A stretch of 7,664 nt of DNA from CAZTLI01 sp964614375 (GCA_964614375.1 CAZTLI010000261.1:1-7664), one strand, 5' to 3'. Counted from the first letter of the stretch, positions 1 to 6,220 are shown. Notes: generated by a model from the sequence alone, not told the origin. Made by a program: numbers and translations.

Positions 1-1560
1 CGCGAGATCGGTCAGGGTGGGATGGCGACGGTTTACAGCGCCTATCACGAAAAATTGGATCGCCACGTCGCGATTAAGATGATGCACCGGGCGCTGCTTG
101 ATGACCCGGACTTCATCAGCCGCTTCGAGCGCGAGGCGAAAATCATCGCCAAACTGGAACACAATAACATTGTGCCCGTCTATGATTACAGCGAACACGA
201 GGGGCAGCCGTTTCTGGTGATGAAGCAAATTGACGGGCGCACGCTCAAGCAGCGTTTGCTCAAGCGCGCGCTGTCGTTGGAAGAAATCCAGCGCATCATG
301 AGCCAGATTGCGTCGGCGCTGGATTATGCCCATTCGCACGGCATCCTGCACCGTGACATCAAACCGTCGAATATCGTGCTCGACCACAACGATACCGCCT
401 ATCTCGCCGATTTTGGGCTGGCGCGCATCACCCAGACCGCCACCACCACCATGAGCGCCGATATGATGCTGGGGACGCCGCATTATATCTCGCCCGAACA
501 GGCGCAGGGCGAAACGCGCCTCGACTCGCGCACCGACCTGTATTCGCTCGGCATCGTATTGTATGAACTGGTCGTCGGCAGCGTGCCGTTTAATGCCGAC
601 ACACCCTATGCCATCGTCCACGACCATATCTATCGCCCCGTCCCCAGTCCACGCGCGGTCGATCCCGAAATTCCGCTGGCGGTTGAAAATGTGCTTCTAC
701 GGGCGCTGGCGAAACAACCCGATGACCGTTACCCCACCGCACAGGCGATGATGGATGATTTCAATCAGGCCGTGATTGACAGCGGCCTCGCCAGATTGGA
801 TGAAGATCGACGCGATTCGGCGGTGCTGTCGCTGGCGGAAATCCGCAAATCCTATCGTCCCGAAGCGGAGTCAGGCGGCGGTAGGGTCGAGACGCGCGCA
901 CAATCAGGCCGCAAGATGAAGGTGGAATCGCGCGTCGATATGGGACAGGTCGATTGGGGCGAATGGGGACGCAAAGGCGCGCAATGGATTAGCGGCATGG
1001 CGGAAAAGATCGAAACCGCTGTGGACAATAAATTGTCCCAACGCCGCGAACTGACCGAAGAAGAAAAAATCCGCAAACAGATCGAAAAGAAAATCGAAGC
1101 GCGGCAGGGTTTATTCGTCCATCTCGCCATCTACATTTTCGTCAATTTGATGTTGTGGTCACTGTATGACGGCGGCGGTTTCCCGTGGCCGGCTTTCCCG
1201 ACCTTCTTCTGGGGCATTGGCATCGTCAGCCACATTTTTGACTATTATGGCAAATACGGTGGTGGCGCACATCGGCGTGAAGCCGCGATCCAGCGCGAAA
1301 TCGACCGCGAACGATCCCGGCAGGAACGCAGTTCATTCCGCCAACGCCGACGCGGGGCGCAGCGCAAACGCCATAACGCCGACGCCTATGATGAAGCTAA
1401 CGATTACGATGCAGCCTATGAAGACTACTACGACGATGCCGCCGAAGTCATTGTCACCGAACTGCCGCCGGGTAACGTCCGCATCAATGCCGATGGCGAA
1501 CTGACCGACAGTTTTATACAGGAAGCCGACGATTATGAACAGCGCCGGGGACAGCAGTAG
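1..1560 (+). CDS. Hanks-type Ser/Thr protein kinase with C-terminal 2TM membrane domain (5' partial)
   Basis: The reading frame is open from base 1, and the first in-frame ATG (22) lies inside the glycine-rich loop, so the true start is upstream of the window. Counting base 1-3 as residue 1, the kinase domain shows GQGGMATVY (4-12), the VAIK lysine (K26), HRDIKPSN with catalytic D119, DFG at D137, a Thr/Ser-rich activation loop and GTPHYISPEQ (SPE at 164-166). All catalytic residues are present, so it should be active. A charged linker (about 260-350) contains a Trp-rich stretch and an EK-rich helix. Two membrane helices follow (about 371-389 and 397-415), matching the 2TM domain type, then a basic segment and a Tyr/Asp-rich acidic tail ending near INADGEL (nt 1483-1503). 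The likely topology has kinase and tail both cytoplasmic. There are no PASTA or other extracellular sensor repeats. Three 2TM genes downstream suggest a shared signalling complex. The signal sensed is unknown. Confidence 0.96.
   Translation, partial: REIGQGGMATVYSAYHEKLDRHVAIKMMHRALLDDPDFISRFEREAKIIAKLEHNNIVPVYDYSEHEGQPFLVMKQIDGRTLKQRLLKRALSLEEIQRIMSQIASALDYAHSHGILHRDIKPSNIVLDHNDTAYLADFGLARITQTATTTMSADMMLGTPHYISPEQAQGETRLDSRTDLYSLGIVLYELVVGSVPFNADTPYAIVHDHIYRPVPSPRAVDPEIPLAVENVLLRALAKQPDDRYPTAQAMMDDFNQAVIDSGLARLDEDRRDSAVLSLAEIRKSYRPEAESGGGRVETRAQSGRKMKVESRVDMGQVDWGEWGRKGAQWISGMAEKIETAVDNKLSQRRELTEEEKIRKQIEKKIEARQGLFVHLAIYIFVNLMLWSLYDGGGFPWPAFPTFFWGIGIVSHIFDYYGKYGGGAHRREAAIQREIDRERSRQERSSFRQRRRGAQRKRHNADAYDEANDYDAAYEDYYDDAAEVIVTELPPGNVRINADGELTDSFIQEADDYEQRRGQQ
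1057..1317 (+). other. 2TM domain of the kinase (unit 1 of 5)
   Basis: This segment encodes a charged EK-rich helix, then a first membrane helix with the pattern H-x7-N-x4-W, a short Gly/Pro loop, and a second helix with WGIGIVSH, followed by a basic HRRE segment. The same layout recurs in the three downstream proteins. The pattern fits the 2TM domain family (named from memory, not searched). Confidence 0.8.
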
Positions 1561-1583
1561 GGACGCGCCGATGTGCGCGTCCC
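1560..1583 (+). terminator. GC-rich hairpin at the kinase stop codon
   Basis: A perfect 9-bp stem (GGGACGCGC, 1560-1568, with GCGCGTCCC, 1575-1583) encloses a 6-base loop and begins on the last base of the kinase TAG stop. No T-run follows directly; the nearest is TTTTT at about 1611. It may be a partial terminator or an RNA-stabilising element that sets the ratio of kinase to downstream 2TM proteins. The stem is certain; its role is inferred. Confidence 0.5.
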
Positions 1584-1711
1584 CATTGGGATGTACGACA
1601 TAAACTGTGCTTTTTGGGCGACCACACCGGGTCATCCCGACATGCGTGCTGTGCGGTTCGTCTTTTGTTTTAAGCTAGCAGCTAATTTCATCCCTTTTGA
1701 GAGAATTGAAA

Positions 1712-2191
1712 ATGTACGACAACATAGACGAACAGGCAATCCGCAGACGGGTCGAAAAACGGCTGGACGCGCGCCGGGAATTCATTATCCACGCGATGGT
1801 TTTTGTCGTGGTGAATGTGGCTATCTGGCTGCTATGGGCGGCCTTACCGGGCATCGTCGCCAGCCTTCCGGGTACGGACGCCGGAATCGCCGAATTTGCA
1901 CAGGTCAATTCCGCCATACCCTGGCCGATTTTTGTGACGGTTGGTTGGGGTATTGGTCTGGTGGCGCACTACCTGACCTATTACTACAAACATGGCGAGG
2001 GCGCGCGCCGCCGCGAAGAAATCGTCTCGCGCGAAGTCCAACAGGAATTAGAACGGCGCGGACTGGCGAAGCGCAAACACGGTGACGCGATGATGCTGAC
2101 CGACGACGGCGAGCTATCGGACGCTGACTATGCCGATGACGTTTATGCTGACGATTTCTACGAAGCGGATTATGACGCGCAGAGCCGATGA
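1712..2191 (+). CDS. 2TM-domain membrane protein with acidic Tyr/Asp-rich tail (satellite A)
   Basis: This is a 159-residue protein. It has a basic amphipathic N-terminus (RRRVEKRLDARREF), membrane helix 1 (about 24-44), an extended loop of about 25 residues, membrane helix 2 (about 69-90, with GWGIGLVAH), a basic ARRREE segment, and an acidic tail with LTDDGEL (129-135; nt 2096-2116) rich in D and Y. The N-terminal charges predict both ends in the cytoplasm. I chose ATG 1712 because GAGAG at 1699-1703 sits 8 bases upstream as a weak ribosome-binding site; a TTG at 1697 in frame would overlap that site. The tail resembles that of the upstream kinase, so it is probably a paralogous partner or substrate. 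No enzymatic motif is visible. The 151-base gap after the kinase contains a hairpin, so it may be partly transcribed on its own. Confidence 0.9.
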   Translation: MYDNIDEQAIRRRVEKRLDARREFIIHAMVFVVVNVAIWLLWAALPGIVASLPGTDAGIAEFAQVNSAIPWPIFVTVGWGIGLVAHYLTYYYKHGEGARRREEIVSREVQQELERRGLAKRKHGDAMMLTDDGELSDADYADDVYADDFYEADYDAQSR

Positions 2192-2603
2192 CCCCCCGTT
2201 AATCGACAGTCGTGAATCCCGTCGTCGTAAGCAGCGGCACGGGCTGCTGCTGCATATGCAGATTTTTCTGGGCGTGAATATCTTCTTGTGGGGCTTGTAT
2301 TATCTGTTTCCTCCGGTGCAAGTGCCCGACATATTTCGGGATGATCCATTGGCGCTGCTGGTGCAATTCTGGCCCCTGTCCATCGCTATCCCGTGGGGCT
2401 TCGCCATCGCCCTGCAATGGTTCACCTACCGGATGGTCAACAGCAAGCACGATGAACAACAGGTGATATACGCACTGGAACACGCATTGGCGCAGCGCGA
2501 TAATCACTACAAACATCAAAATCTGATCCTGACTGACGACGGCGAACTCATTGCCGATGACACGAGCACGGGCAGCAAAAGTGAAGGGCCGCGATATGGC
2601 TGA
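2172..2603 (+). CDS. Divergent 2TM-like membrane protein (satellite B)
   Basis: This is a 143-residue protein with a basic N-terminus (SRRRKQRHG), helix 1 (about 25-46, with H28, N36 and W40 in the family spacing), a loop of about 15 residues, helix 2 (about 62-86) and a tail with LTDDGEL (120-126; nt 2529-2549). It is the most divergent unit: helix 2 has no His where the other units have one, and the post-membrane basic run is absent. ATG 2172 is preferred. It overlaps satellite A by 20 bases, which suggests translational coupling, and it leaves a basic stretch just before helix 1. A start at 2130 would add 14 residues encoded entirely within the upstream gene. No convincing Shine-Dalgarno site precedes ATG 2172, so the start is less certain than the gene. 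Confidence 0.85.
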   Translation: MTRRADDPPLIDSRESRRRKQRHGLLLHMQIFLGVNIFLWGLYYLFPPVQVPDIFRDDPLALLVQFWPLSIAIPWGFAIALQWFTYRMVNSKHDEQQVIYALEHALAQRDNHYKHQNLILTDDGELIADDTSTGSKSEGPRYG

Positions 2604-3354
2604 AAAACGCAAACCCAAAGACGGCAAACGTCCCAACATCTATGAGGACGATAGCTATGAATCGGTGCGCCGCCGTGTGGATAAACGGTTGAACGCCCGC
2701 CGCGAATTTATGATTAACATCGTCGCCTTCACCATTGCCAATCTGGTCGCGTGGATTATGTGGGGCAGTGGCACGACATTCGGCTGGGATTTGGCATGGC
2801 CGTTTCTGTTGACATTGCCCTGGCTAGCGGGACTGGTGGGTCATGGCATTGATGTGACGATGAAACCGCTGGCGCGCTATCATCAAATTTCTGAGATTGC
2901 CGACAAAGAGATGCAACTGATGTATGGCGACGATTGGCGCGCCATCACACATGAGGACGATTATAAGTCCGTGCATAAAAGCGTGCGGAAACGCTTCAAT
3001 AAACGGGCCGAATTTTTCCAGAATGTGGCGTCCTTCGTCCCGCTCAACATCCTGTTCTGGCAGATGATGAACAACGGTATCTGGTTCTTCAACGAAAGTT
3101 TACCGTGGGCGTTGATTGTCACTGGAATCTGGACGATGGCGATTATCGTACACGGCATCGAGACCTTTTTCGGCGCGAATGATCGCATTTTCCAGCACGA
3201 AATCCGCAAAGAGATGGCCCTTCTGGAAGCGCGGCGCGGCAAGCAAAAACGCCCCACCGATGAGCAGTACGTCCGTTTGTCCGACGACGGTGAACTGTTA
3301 AACATCGACGATTCCGACACGGACGACGCTTACCAGGCCGATTACGCGACATAG
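2596..3354 (+). CDS. Tandem double-2TM membrane protein (satellite C)
   Basis: This is a 252-residue protein with two 2TM units. Unit 1 has VRRRVDKRLNARREF (24-38) and helices at about 38-56 and 66-84. Unit 2 has VHKSVRKRFNKRAEFF (126-141) and helices at about 139-157 and 167-185. A linker containing DDWR-x4-EDDYKSV joins them. The tail carries LSDDGEL (228-234; nt 3277-3297) followed by an Asp-rich end. Four helices predict both ends in the cytoplasm. ATG 2596 overlaps the stop of satellite B by 8 bases, and GAAGG about 8 bases upstream can serve as the ribosome-binding site. The two halves keep the same N and W positions in their first helices and GH or VH in their second, which points to internal duplication or fusion of two neighbouring genes. 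Function is unknown; context suggests partnership with the kinase. Confidence 0.9.
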   Translation: MAEKRKPKDGKRPNIYEDDSYESVRRRVDKRLNARREFMINIVAFTIANLVAWIMWGSGTTFGWDLAWPFLLTLPWLAGLVGHGIDVTMKPLARYHQISEIADKEMQLMYGDDWRAITHEDDYKSVHKSVRKRFNKRAEFFQNVASFVPLNILFWQMMNNGIWFFNESLPWALIVTGIWTMAIIVHGIETFFGANDRIFQHEIRKEMALLEARRGKQKRPTDEQYVRLSDDGELLNIDDSDTDDAYQADYAT

Positions 3355-3358
3355 CCTA

Positions 3359-3377
3359 GTGGTCTATCGGGGACTAC
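3359..3377. terminator. Weak hairpin between convergent genes
   Basis: A 6-bp stem with one G-U pair (GTGGTC with GACTAC) and a 7-base loop fills the 25-base gap between the stop of satellite C and the stop of the convergent deacetylase. There is no clear T-run on either side. It is the only terminator-like structure in the gap. Confidence 0.25.
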
Positions 3378-3379
3378 CT

Positions 3380-4183
3380 TCAACGCGCGTGCAAAAGTCT
3401 TGAAGCGGCGTCGAGTTTGGCGCGGAACAGGTCGATGGCGTTGACGAGATAGGCCACCTCTTCGTGACGTTCCGCCGGCGGATAATCGACTCCAGCGGGG
3501 AAGGTCGGGTCGTCGGGCGTGCAGGGATGCAAGATAAATTCCGCTACACCCTCAAATTTCAGCAGCACATCCAGCATCGGTTCGGGGTCGCGCGGCATCC
3601 ATTCGCGGATTCCGATCAGATGGTCGGGCACGACCAACGGCAGGTGTTCCTGCTCATCCGCATCGTGTTTGTGGAAAATATTTCCCGGCATGACCATCGC
3701 CGTTAGGCGGTAAGCGCGCAACCACGAGACGTTATACTCGCGCGCCAGCTTGACAATCACCTTCCGCAGCCAGGGAGAGGCATGAAAATGGCGATGGGTT
3801 GTGATGTGCCCAATTTTGCGCCCATATTGCGCGAATACATCCAGTTGGGCGCGCATTTCCGCCTCGAACAATTCCAGATAGTGTGGCGTGGGCACATAAT
3901 TGCGGATGACCGACCAGACTGGCGGATGAAAACGTCCATCAGACCGTGTGAGTGCGGATGGCGACTCGATTTTTGACAGTGGAAAGCCATCGCTGACATT
4001 CAGATGTGCGCCAACTTCGAGTTCAGGGTAGCCGGCGAACAGGCGAAAGGCATGGTCTGCGGCGGGCATGTTGGGCATGATGCTGGCGACCACAGGCAAA
4101 TCCTGTTGATAAAGGTCGAGGGTCGCTTGATTGATGCCTTCGGATAGGCCGCAGTCGTCACAGGTGATGATGAGTCGTTCCAT
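3380..4183 (-). CDS. ChbG/HpnK (YdjC-like) family carbohydrate deacetylase
   Basis: This 267-residue protein has the usual length for the family. It starts with MERLIITCDDCGLSEGIN, whose DD (D9, D10) provides the catalytic and metal-binding Asp. GAHLN (H60) and the His-rich segment HITTHRHFH (H126, H130, H132, H134) provide the other metal ligands and catalytic His. The TRSDGRFHP segment (80-88) and ILHP (217-220) also match the family. Known members remove N-acetyl groups from chitooligosaccharides (ChbG) or act in hopanoid synthesis (HpnK). Neither pathway is visible here, so the substrate is unknown. There is no signal peptide, so it should be cytoplasmic. The ATG at 4183 fits the family N-terminus. 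No Shine-Dalgarno site is seen in the sense strand upstream. A TACAAT -10 box lies about 40 bases upstream. Confidence 0.93.
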   Translation of the reverse strand: MERLIITCDDCGLSEGINQATLDLYQQDLPVVASIMPNMPAADHAFRLFAGYPELEVGAHLNVSDGFPLSKIESPSALTRSDGRFHPPVWSVIRNYVPTPHYLELFEAEMRAQLDVFAQYGRKIGHITTHRHFHASPWLRKVIVKLAREYNVSWLRAYRLTAMVMPGNIFHKHDADEQEHLPLVVPDHLIGIREWMPRDPEPMLDVLLKFEGVAEFILHPCTPDDPTFPAGVDYPPAERHEEVAYLVNAIDLFRAKLDAASRLLHAR

Positions 4184-4222
4184 GAGGAGTCATTGTCCGG
4201 GATGTGTATCAGTCACGGACTC

Positions 4223-4228
4223 ATTGTA
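4223..4228 (-). promoter_or_regulatory. Candidate -10 box for the deacetylase gene
   Basis: The minus strand reads TACAAT here, a 5/6 match to the -10 consensus, predicting a short leader of about 33 bases before the ATG at 4183. The -35 region is poor (TGCACG at 17-base spacing). The support is the box and its position only. Confidence 0.4.
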
Positions 4229-4310
4229 GCCCAGAACGGCGGGCGCGTGCATAGAGAATTTTGTAATCCGCCTCGCCGCTGACCTGCTGAACTGCCGACC
4301 CGCTTACTGC

Positions 4311-4344
4311 AAAAAAAGACCCGCCCTATGATTATAAGGCGGGT
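4311..4344 (-). terminator. Intrinsic terminator on the minus strand
   Basis: On the minus strand, ACCCGCC (4344-4338) pairs with GGCGGGT (4325-4319). The loop can extend the stem by three more pairs after a mismatch. A C and then seven T's follow (4317-4311). The T-run lies only on the minus-strand side, so the direction is clear. The only promoter seen feeding it is the one at 4418-4446. Confidence 0.85.
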
Positions 4345-4359
4345 GCGCTACACAGGAGT

Positions 4360-4383
4360 GGACACACAGGGGGATATGTGTCC
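4360..4383 (-). repeat. C-rich-loop hairpin inside the candidate small RNA
   Basis: GGACACA and TGTGTCC form a perfect 7-bp inverted repeat around a 10-base loop. On the minus-strand RNA the loop reads UAUCCCCCUG, an exposed C-run. On the plus strand the loop would be G-rich. Confidence 0.6.
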
Positions 4384-4417
4384 TAATGGAGTTGATTGCT
4401 TAATATTGTGTAATTCC

Positions 4418-4446
4418 ATCCTATGCTAAGCGACTCATTTTGTCAA
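4418..4446 (-). promoter_or_regulatory. Sigma70-type promoter of the candidate small RNA
   Basis: The minus strand has TTGACA (4446-4441), a spacer of exactly 17 bases, then TAGGAT (4423-4418). The -35 box is a perfect consensus match and the -10 box matches 4/6. An A-rich start site is predicted near 4411. It is among the best promoters in the window and does not point at any nearby coding gene before the terminator. Confidence 0.7.
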
Positions 4447-4786
4447 TCAATATCAGCAAAAATTTACGCGGTACAAGTGTCTTTTCGCCCGGAGAACCTG
4501 ACACTTTTGTGCAATGTGACGTTTGCGCCGCCAGACTCTAAATCAGCTGGCTGCCACAGTGCCACGCCCACTGAAGTGGACAATGTTTGTCGTGCAATAC
4601 GCACCCCTGGCTGCTCGTGTCGGCTTCAGATGACGGGGTTTTCGGGCAGCCGCACGTTTTAACGGGTGGCGGTACAATCGCAATTGTTATCGGTGTAAGT
4701 TTTCCTGAATGGGTCAGCTTTTCAGCTTTTCGCCAGTGGTGACGGCTTCTGTTCGACAGACCGCACCCGGCGCTGACATCCCACAT
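4447..4786. other. Intergenic stretch with no supported gene
   Basis: About 340 bases lie between the small-RNA promoter and the hydrolase promoter. Short open frames on both strands here lack family features and ribosome-binding sites. A 6-bp inverted repeat (GGCTGC near 4608 and GCAGCC near 4646) and an isolated TACAAT at 4673-4678 are the only signals. No tRNA-like fold was seen. Confidence 0.5.
4673..4678 (+). promoter_or_regulatory. Isolated TACAAT -10-like box
   Basis: TACAAT followed by CGCA repeats the ten bases around the -10 box at 7544. No matching -35 box is visible at 16-18 base spacing. It would give a leader of about 175 bases to the hydrolase gene as a second upstream start. 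Confidence 0.25.
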
Positions 4787-4815
4787 TTGATTTCGCCCCT
4801 TAAAATCGGCATAAT
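4787..4815 (+). promoter_or_regulatory. Sigma70-type promoter of the hydrolase-acetyltransferase operon
   Basis: TTGATT (4787-4792), a spacer of exactly 17 bases, then CATAAT (4810-4815), with a predicted start near 4822. The leader to ATG 4859 would be about 37 bases. GATTT and AAATC (4789-4793 and 4803-4807) form a small inverted repeat across the spacer that could be an operator, though it is short. The promoter also argues against the longer open frame beginning at 4709. Confidence 0.6.
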
Positions 4816-4858
4816 ACAGCATTGGATGTATAGACAGAGACAGACCAACCCACAATCT

Positions 4859-5617
4859 ATGGACTCATACAAATACTACGCTGAAAAACTCACCCGCCTC
4901 GCCGACCATGTGTGGCTGTTCGCGCGCGATAGTGATGATGACGTTGTACAACCCAATGTCGGGATTATCTCCGCGGAAAATCAATCCATCCTTATCGACT
5001 CTGGCAATTCGCCGCGCCATGCCCGCCGGATTATTCATGCCATGCTCGATAATGACCTGCCACCCGTGCGAACGGTCATCTATACCCATCATCACTGGGA
5101 TCATACCTTCGGCGGCGATGCCTACAATACGCGCACGATTGCCCATCAAAAATGCCGCGACCATCTGGTCAAAATCGCGTCTAAGCCCTGGAGCCAATCC
5201 TATCTACAGGAAGAGGTCTACTGGAATCCCTTGCTGGAAGCCAGTCGGCGGGCGATGGCGCGGGCAATCGACGATTGGCGCAGTTTTCGGGTGCATGTGC
5301 CGGATGTGACATTTTCCAATCAGCTTGAATTGCATTGTGATGGTGTCACGCTGAAATTGTGGTACGTGGGTGGTCAGCACGCTGATGATTCGATTGTGGT
5401 GGAGGTGAAAGAGGCGGGTGTCCTGTTTTTGGGTGACTGTTTCTATCCGCCACCGATGCCCAACCGCCAACCCGGTGACACACTCGATGCAGCGATGCTG
5501 CGCCGTTTCCTCAAAGACGATGTTCGCATCTACGTCGATGGGCATGGCGACCCCTTTGATGCCAATGGTATCCACGAACGCATTGCTGAAGCGGAACAAC
5601 ACGAGAGCAGTACATGA
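4859..5617 (+). CDS. Metallo-beta-lactamase-fold hydrolase
   Basis: From ATG 4859 the protein has 252 residues. It has every metal ligand of the fold: THHHWDH giving H77, H79, D81 and H82; GGQHADDS with H174; LGD with D193; and DGHG with H229. This fits a di-metal (usually zinc) hydrolase. The order and spacing resemble the class B beta-lactamase-like branch, but the substrate cannot be told from sequence. The frame stays open back to 4709, but those extra 50 residues lack family features and overlap the promoter at 4787-4815, so 4859 is chosen; ATG 4826 lies almost on the predicted transcript start. No clear Shine-Dalgarno site is seen. No signal peptide is evident, so it should act in the cytoplasm. 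It overlaps the next gene by 4 bases, so the two are probably co-translated. Confidence 0.93.
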   Translation: MDSYKYYAEKLTRLADHVWLFARDSDDDVVQPNVGIISAENQSILIDSGNSPRHARRIIHAMLDNDLPPVRTVIYTHHHWDHTFGGDAYNTRTIAHQKCRDHLVKIASKPWSQSYLQEEVYWNPLLEASRRAMARAIDDWRSFRVHVPDVTFSNQLELHCDGVTLKLWYVGGQHADDSIVVEVKEAGVLFLGDCFYPPPMPNRQPGDTLDAAMLRRFLKDDVRIYVDGHGDPFDANGIHERIAEAEQHESST

Positions 5618-6219
5618 CCCGCGCGTTCGAGGCCGTCAATGCCCGTCACTTCCCGATGCGCCTCCCCGCCGATACTGTCGCCCGATTGGTCGAGCCAGAG
5701 ATGATGCGCGCCGTATGGGATTCACTCTCGCCCCATATCTTCCCCGATGACAGCGCGCTGCGTCGGTTTCGTACCCCACCAGACCGCGCAGCACAGGTCG
5801 CCCTGTTGAAAACGCTGTATAACGACTGGCATCAGGTGAATCTGGTGGTCTATAACGCCGCTGACGAACCGATTGCCTGGCATTATGGGCGCATGGAAGA
5901 TTATCTAACCTTTTACATGCACACATTTGGTCTGCTGCCCGCCTATCGTGGTCAAGGCATCTACACGGCTTTTTTGCGCGCCTTTTGTGCCTACATCGGC
6001 GATTTGGGTTATGAACGCCTCACCAGCCATCACCAACCCAATAATGCCGCTGTCCTCATCGGCAAATTGAAAGCCGGATGGGTCATCACGGGTATGGAAT
6101 TGGACGAAAGCATCGGGCCGCTGGTCAAGATGACCTATTTTACGCATCCAGACCGTGAGCAGGGTTATGCCGATGTATTTAGCCTGCGGCCTCCGCCACC
6201 CCGCGGCAGCGCCGGCTGA
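5614..6219 (+). CDS. GNAT-family N-acetyltransferase
   Basis: This is a 201-residue protein. The acetyl-CoA binding motif A is seen in GLLPAYRGQGIYTAF (106-120), with R112-G-Q-G115 matching the Q/R-x-x-G-x-G/A pattern. QPNNAAVLIGKLKAGW (141-156) matches motif B, where the Asn and the Lys-x-Gly-aromatic run are typical. The first 90 residues vary more and may hold the acceptor site. The start overlaps the hydrolase stop as ATGA, which indicates translational coupling and a linked role, for example modifying the same small molecule, though the substrate is unknown. The C-terminus is Pro-rich (RPPPPRG). Its stop lies one base from that of the convergent dehydrogenase gene. Confidence 0.9.
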   Translation: MTRAFEAVNARHFPMRLPADTVARLVEPEMMRAVWDSLSPHIFPDDSALRRFRTPPDRAAQVALLKTLYNDWHQVNLVVYNAADEPIAWHYGRMEDYLTFYMHTFGLLPAYRGQGIYTAFLRAFCAYIGDLGYERLTSHHQPNNAAVLIGKLKAGWVITGMELDESIGPLVKMTYFTHPDREQGYADVFSLRPPPPRGSAG

Positions 6220-6220
6220 T

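Larger units (their letters stand above)
4311..4411 (-). ncRNA. Candidate small RNA with own promoter and terminator
   Basis: A minus-strand promoter predicts a start near 4411, and a strong intrinsic terminator ends at 4311, giving an RNA of about 101 bases. No open frame of meaningful length fits. From 5' to 3' it has an A/U-rich leader with ACUCC; a 7-bp hairpin (GGACACA with TGTGTCC on the plus strand at 4360-4366 and 4377-4383) whose 10-base loop exposes a run of C's; a linker with CACUCCUGUG; and the terminator hairpin. C-rich loops and UCC motifs beside a terminator are typical of trans-acting small RNAs that pair with ribosome-binding sites. The alternative is an attenuated leader of the deacetylase gene, which starts 127 bases past the U-run, but that gene has its own -10 box. 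I recognise no known RNA family. Confidence 0.6.

Noticed and set aside
1671..1689. Possible promoter just before satellite A
   Set aside because: The AT-rich stretch has TTGTTT and TAATTT but only 13 bases apart; no pair with acceptable spacing was found.
1573..2085. 170-codon plus-strand open frame overlapping satellite A
   Set aside because: It runs in another frame through the clearly coding satellite A, has Arg/Pro-rich shadow composition and shows no domain.
4187..4228. TCATTGT direct repeats and GAGTC/GACTC inverted repeat upstream of the deacetylase gene
   Set aside because: The words are short (5-7 bases) and one overlaps the -10 box; too little to claim an operator.
4423..4662. 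79-codon plus-strand open frame
   Set aside because: It is rich in Cys, Ser and Thr with no recognisable features, and it overlaps the small-RNA promoter.
4538..4855. 105-codon minus-strand open frame in the intergenic gap
   Set aside because: Its composition is unlike the neighbours, with no motif or ribosome-binding site, and it overlaps the hydrolase promoter.
4709..4858. N-terminal extension of the hydrolase from ATG 4709
   Set aside because: The extra 50 residues lack family features and span a good promoter whose start site is near 4822.
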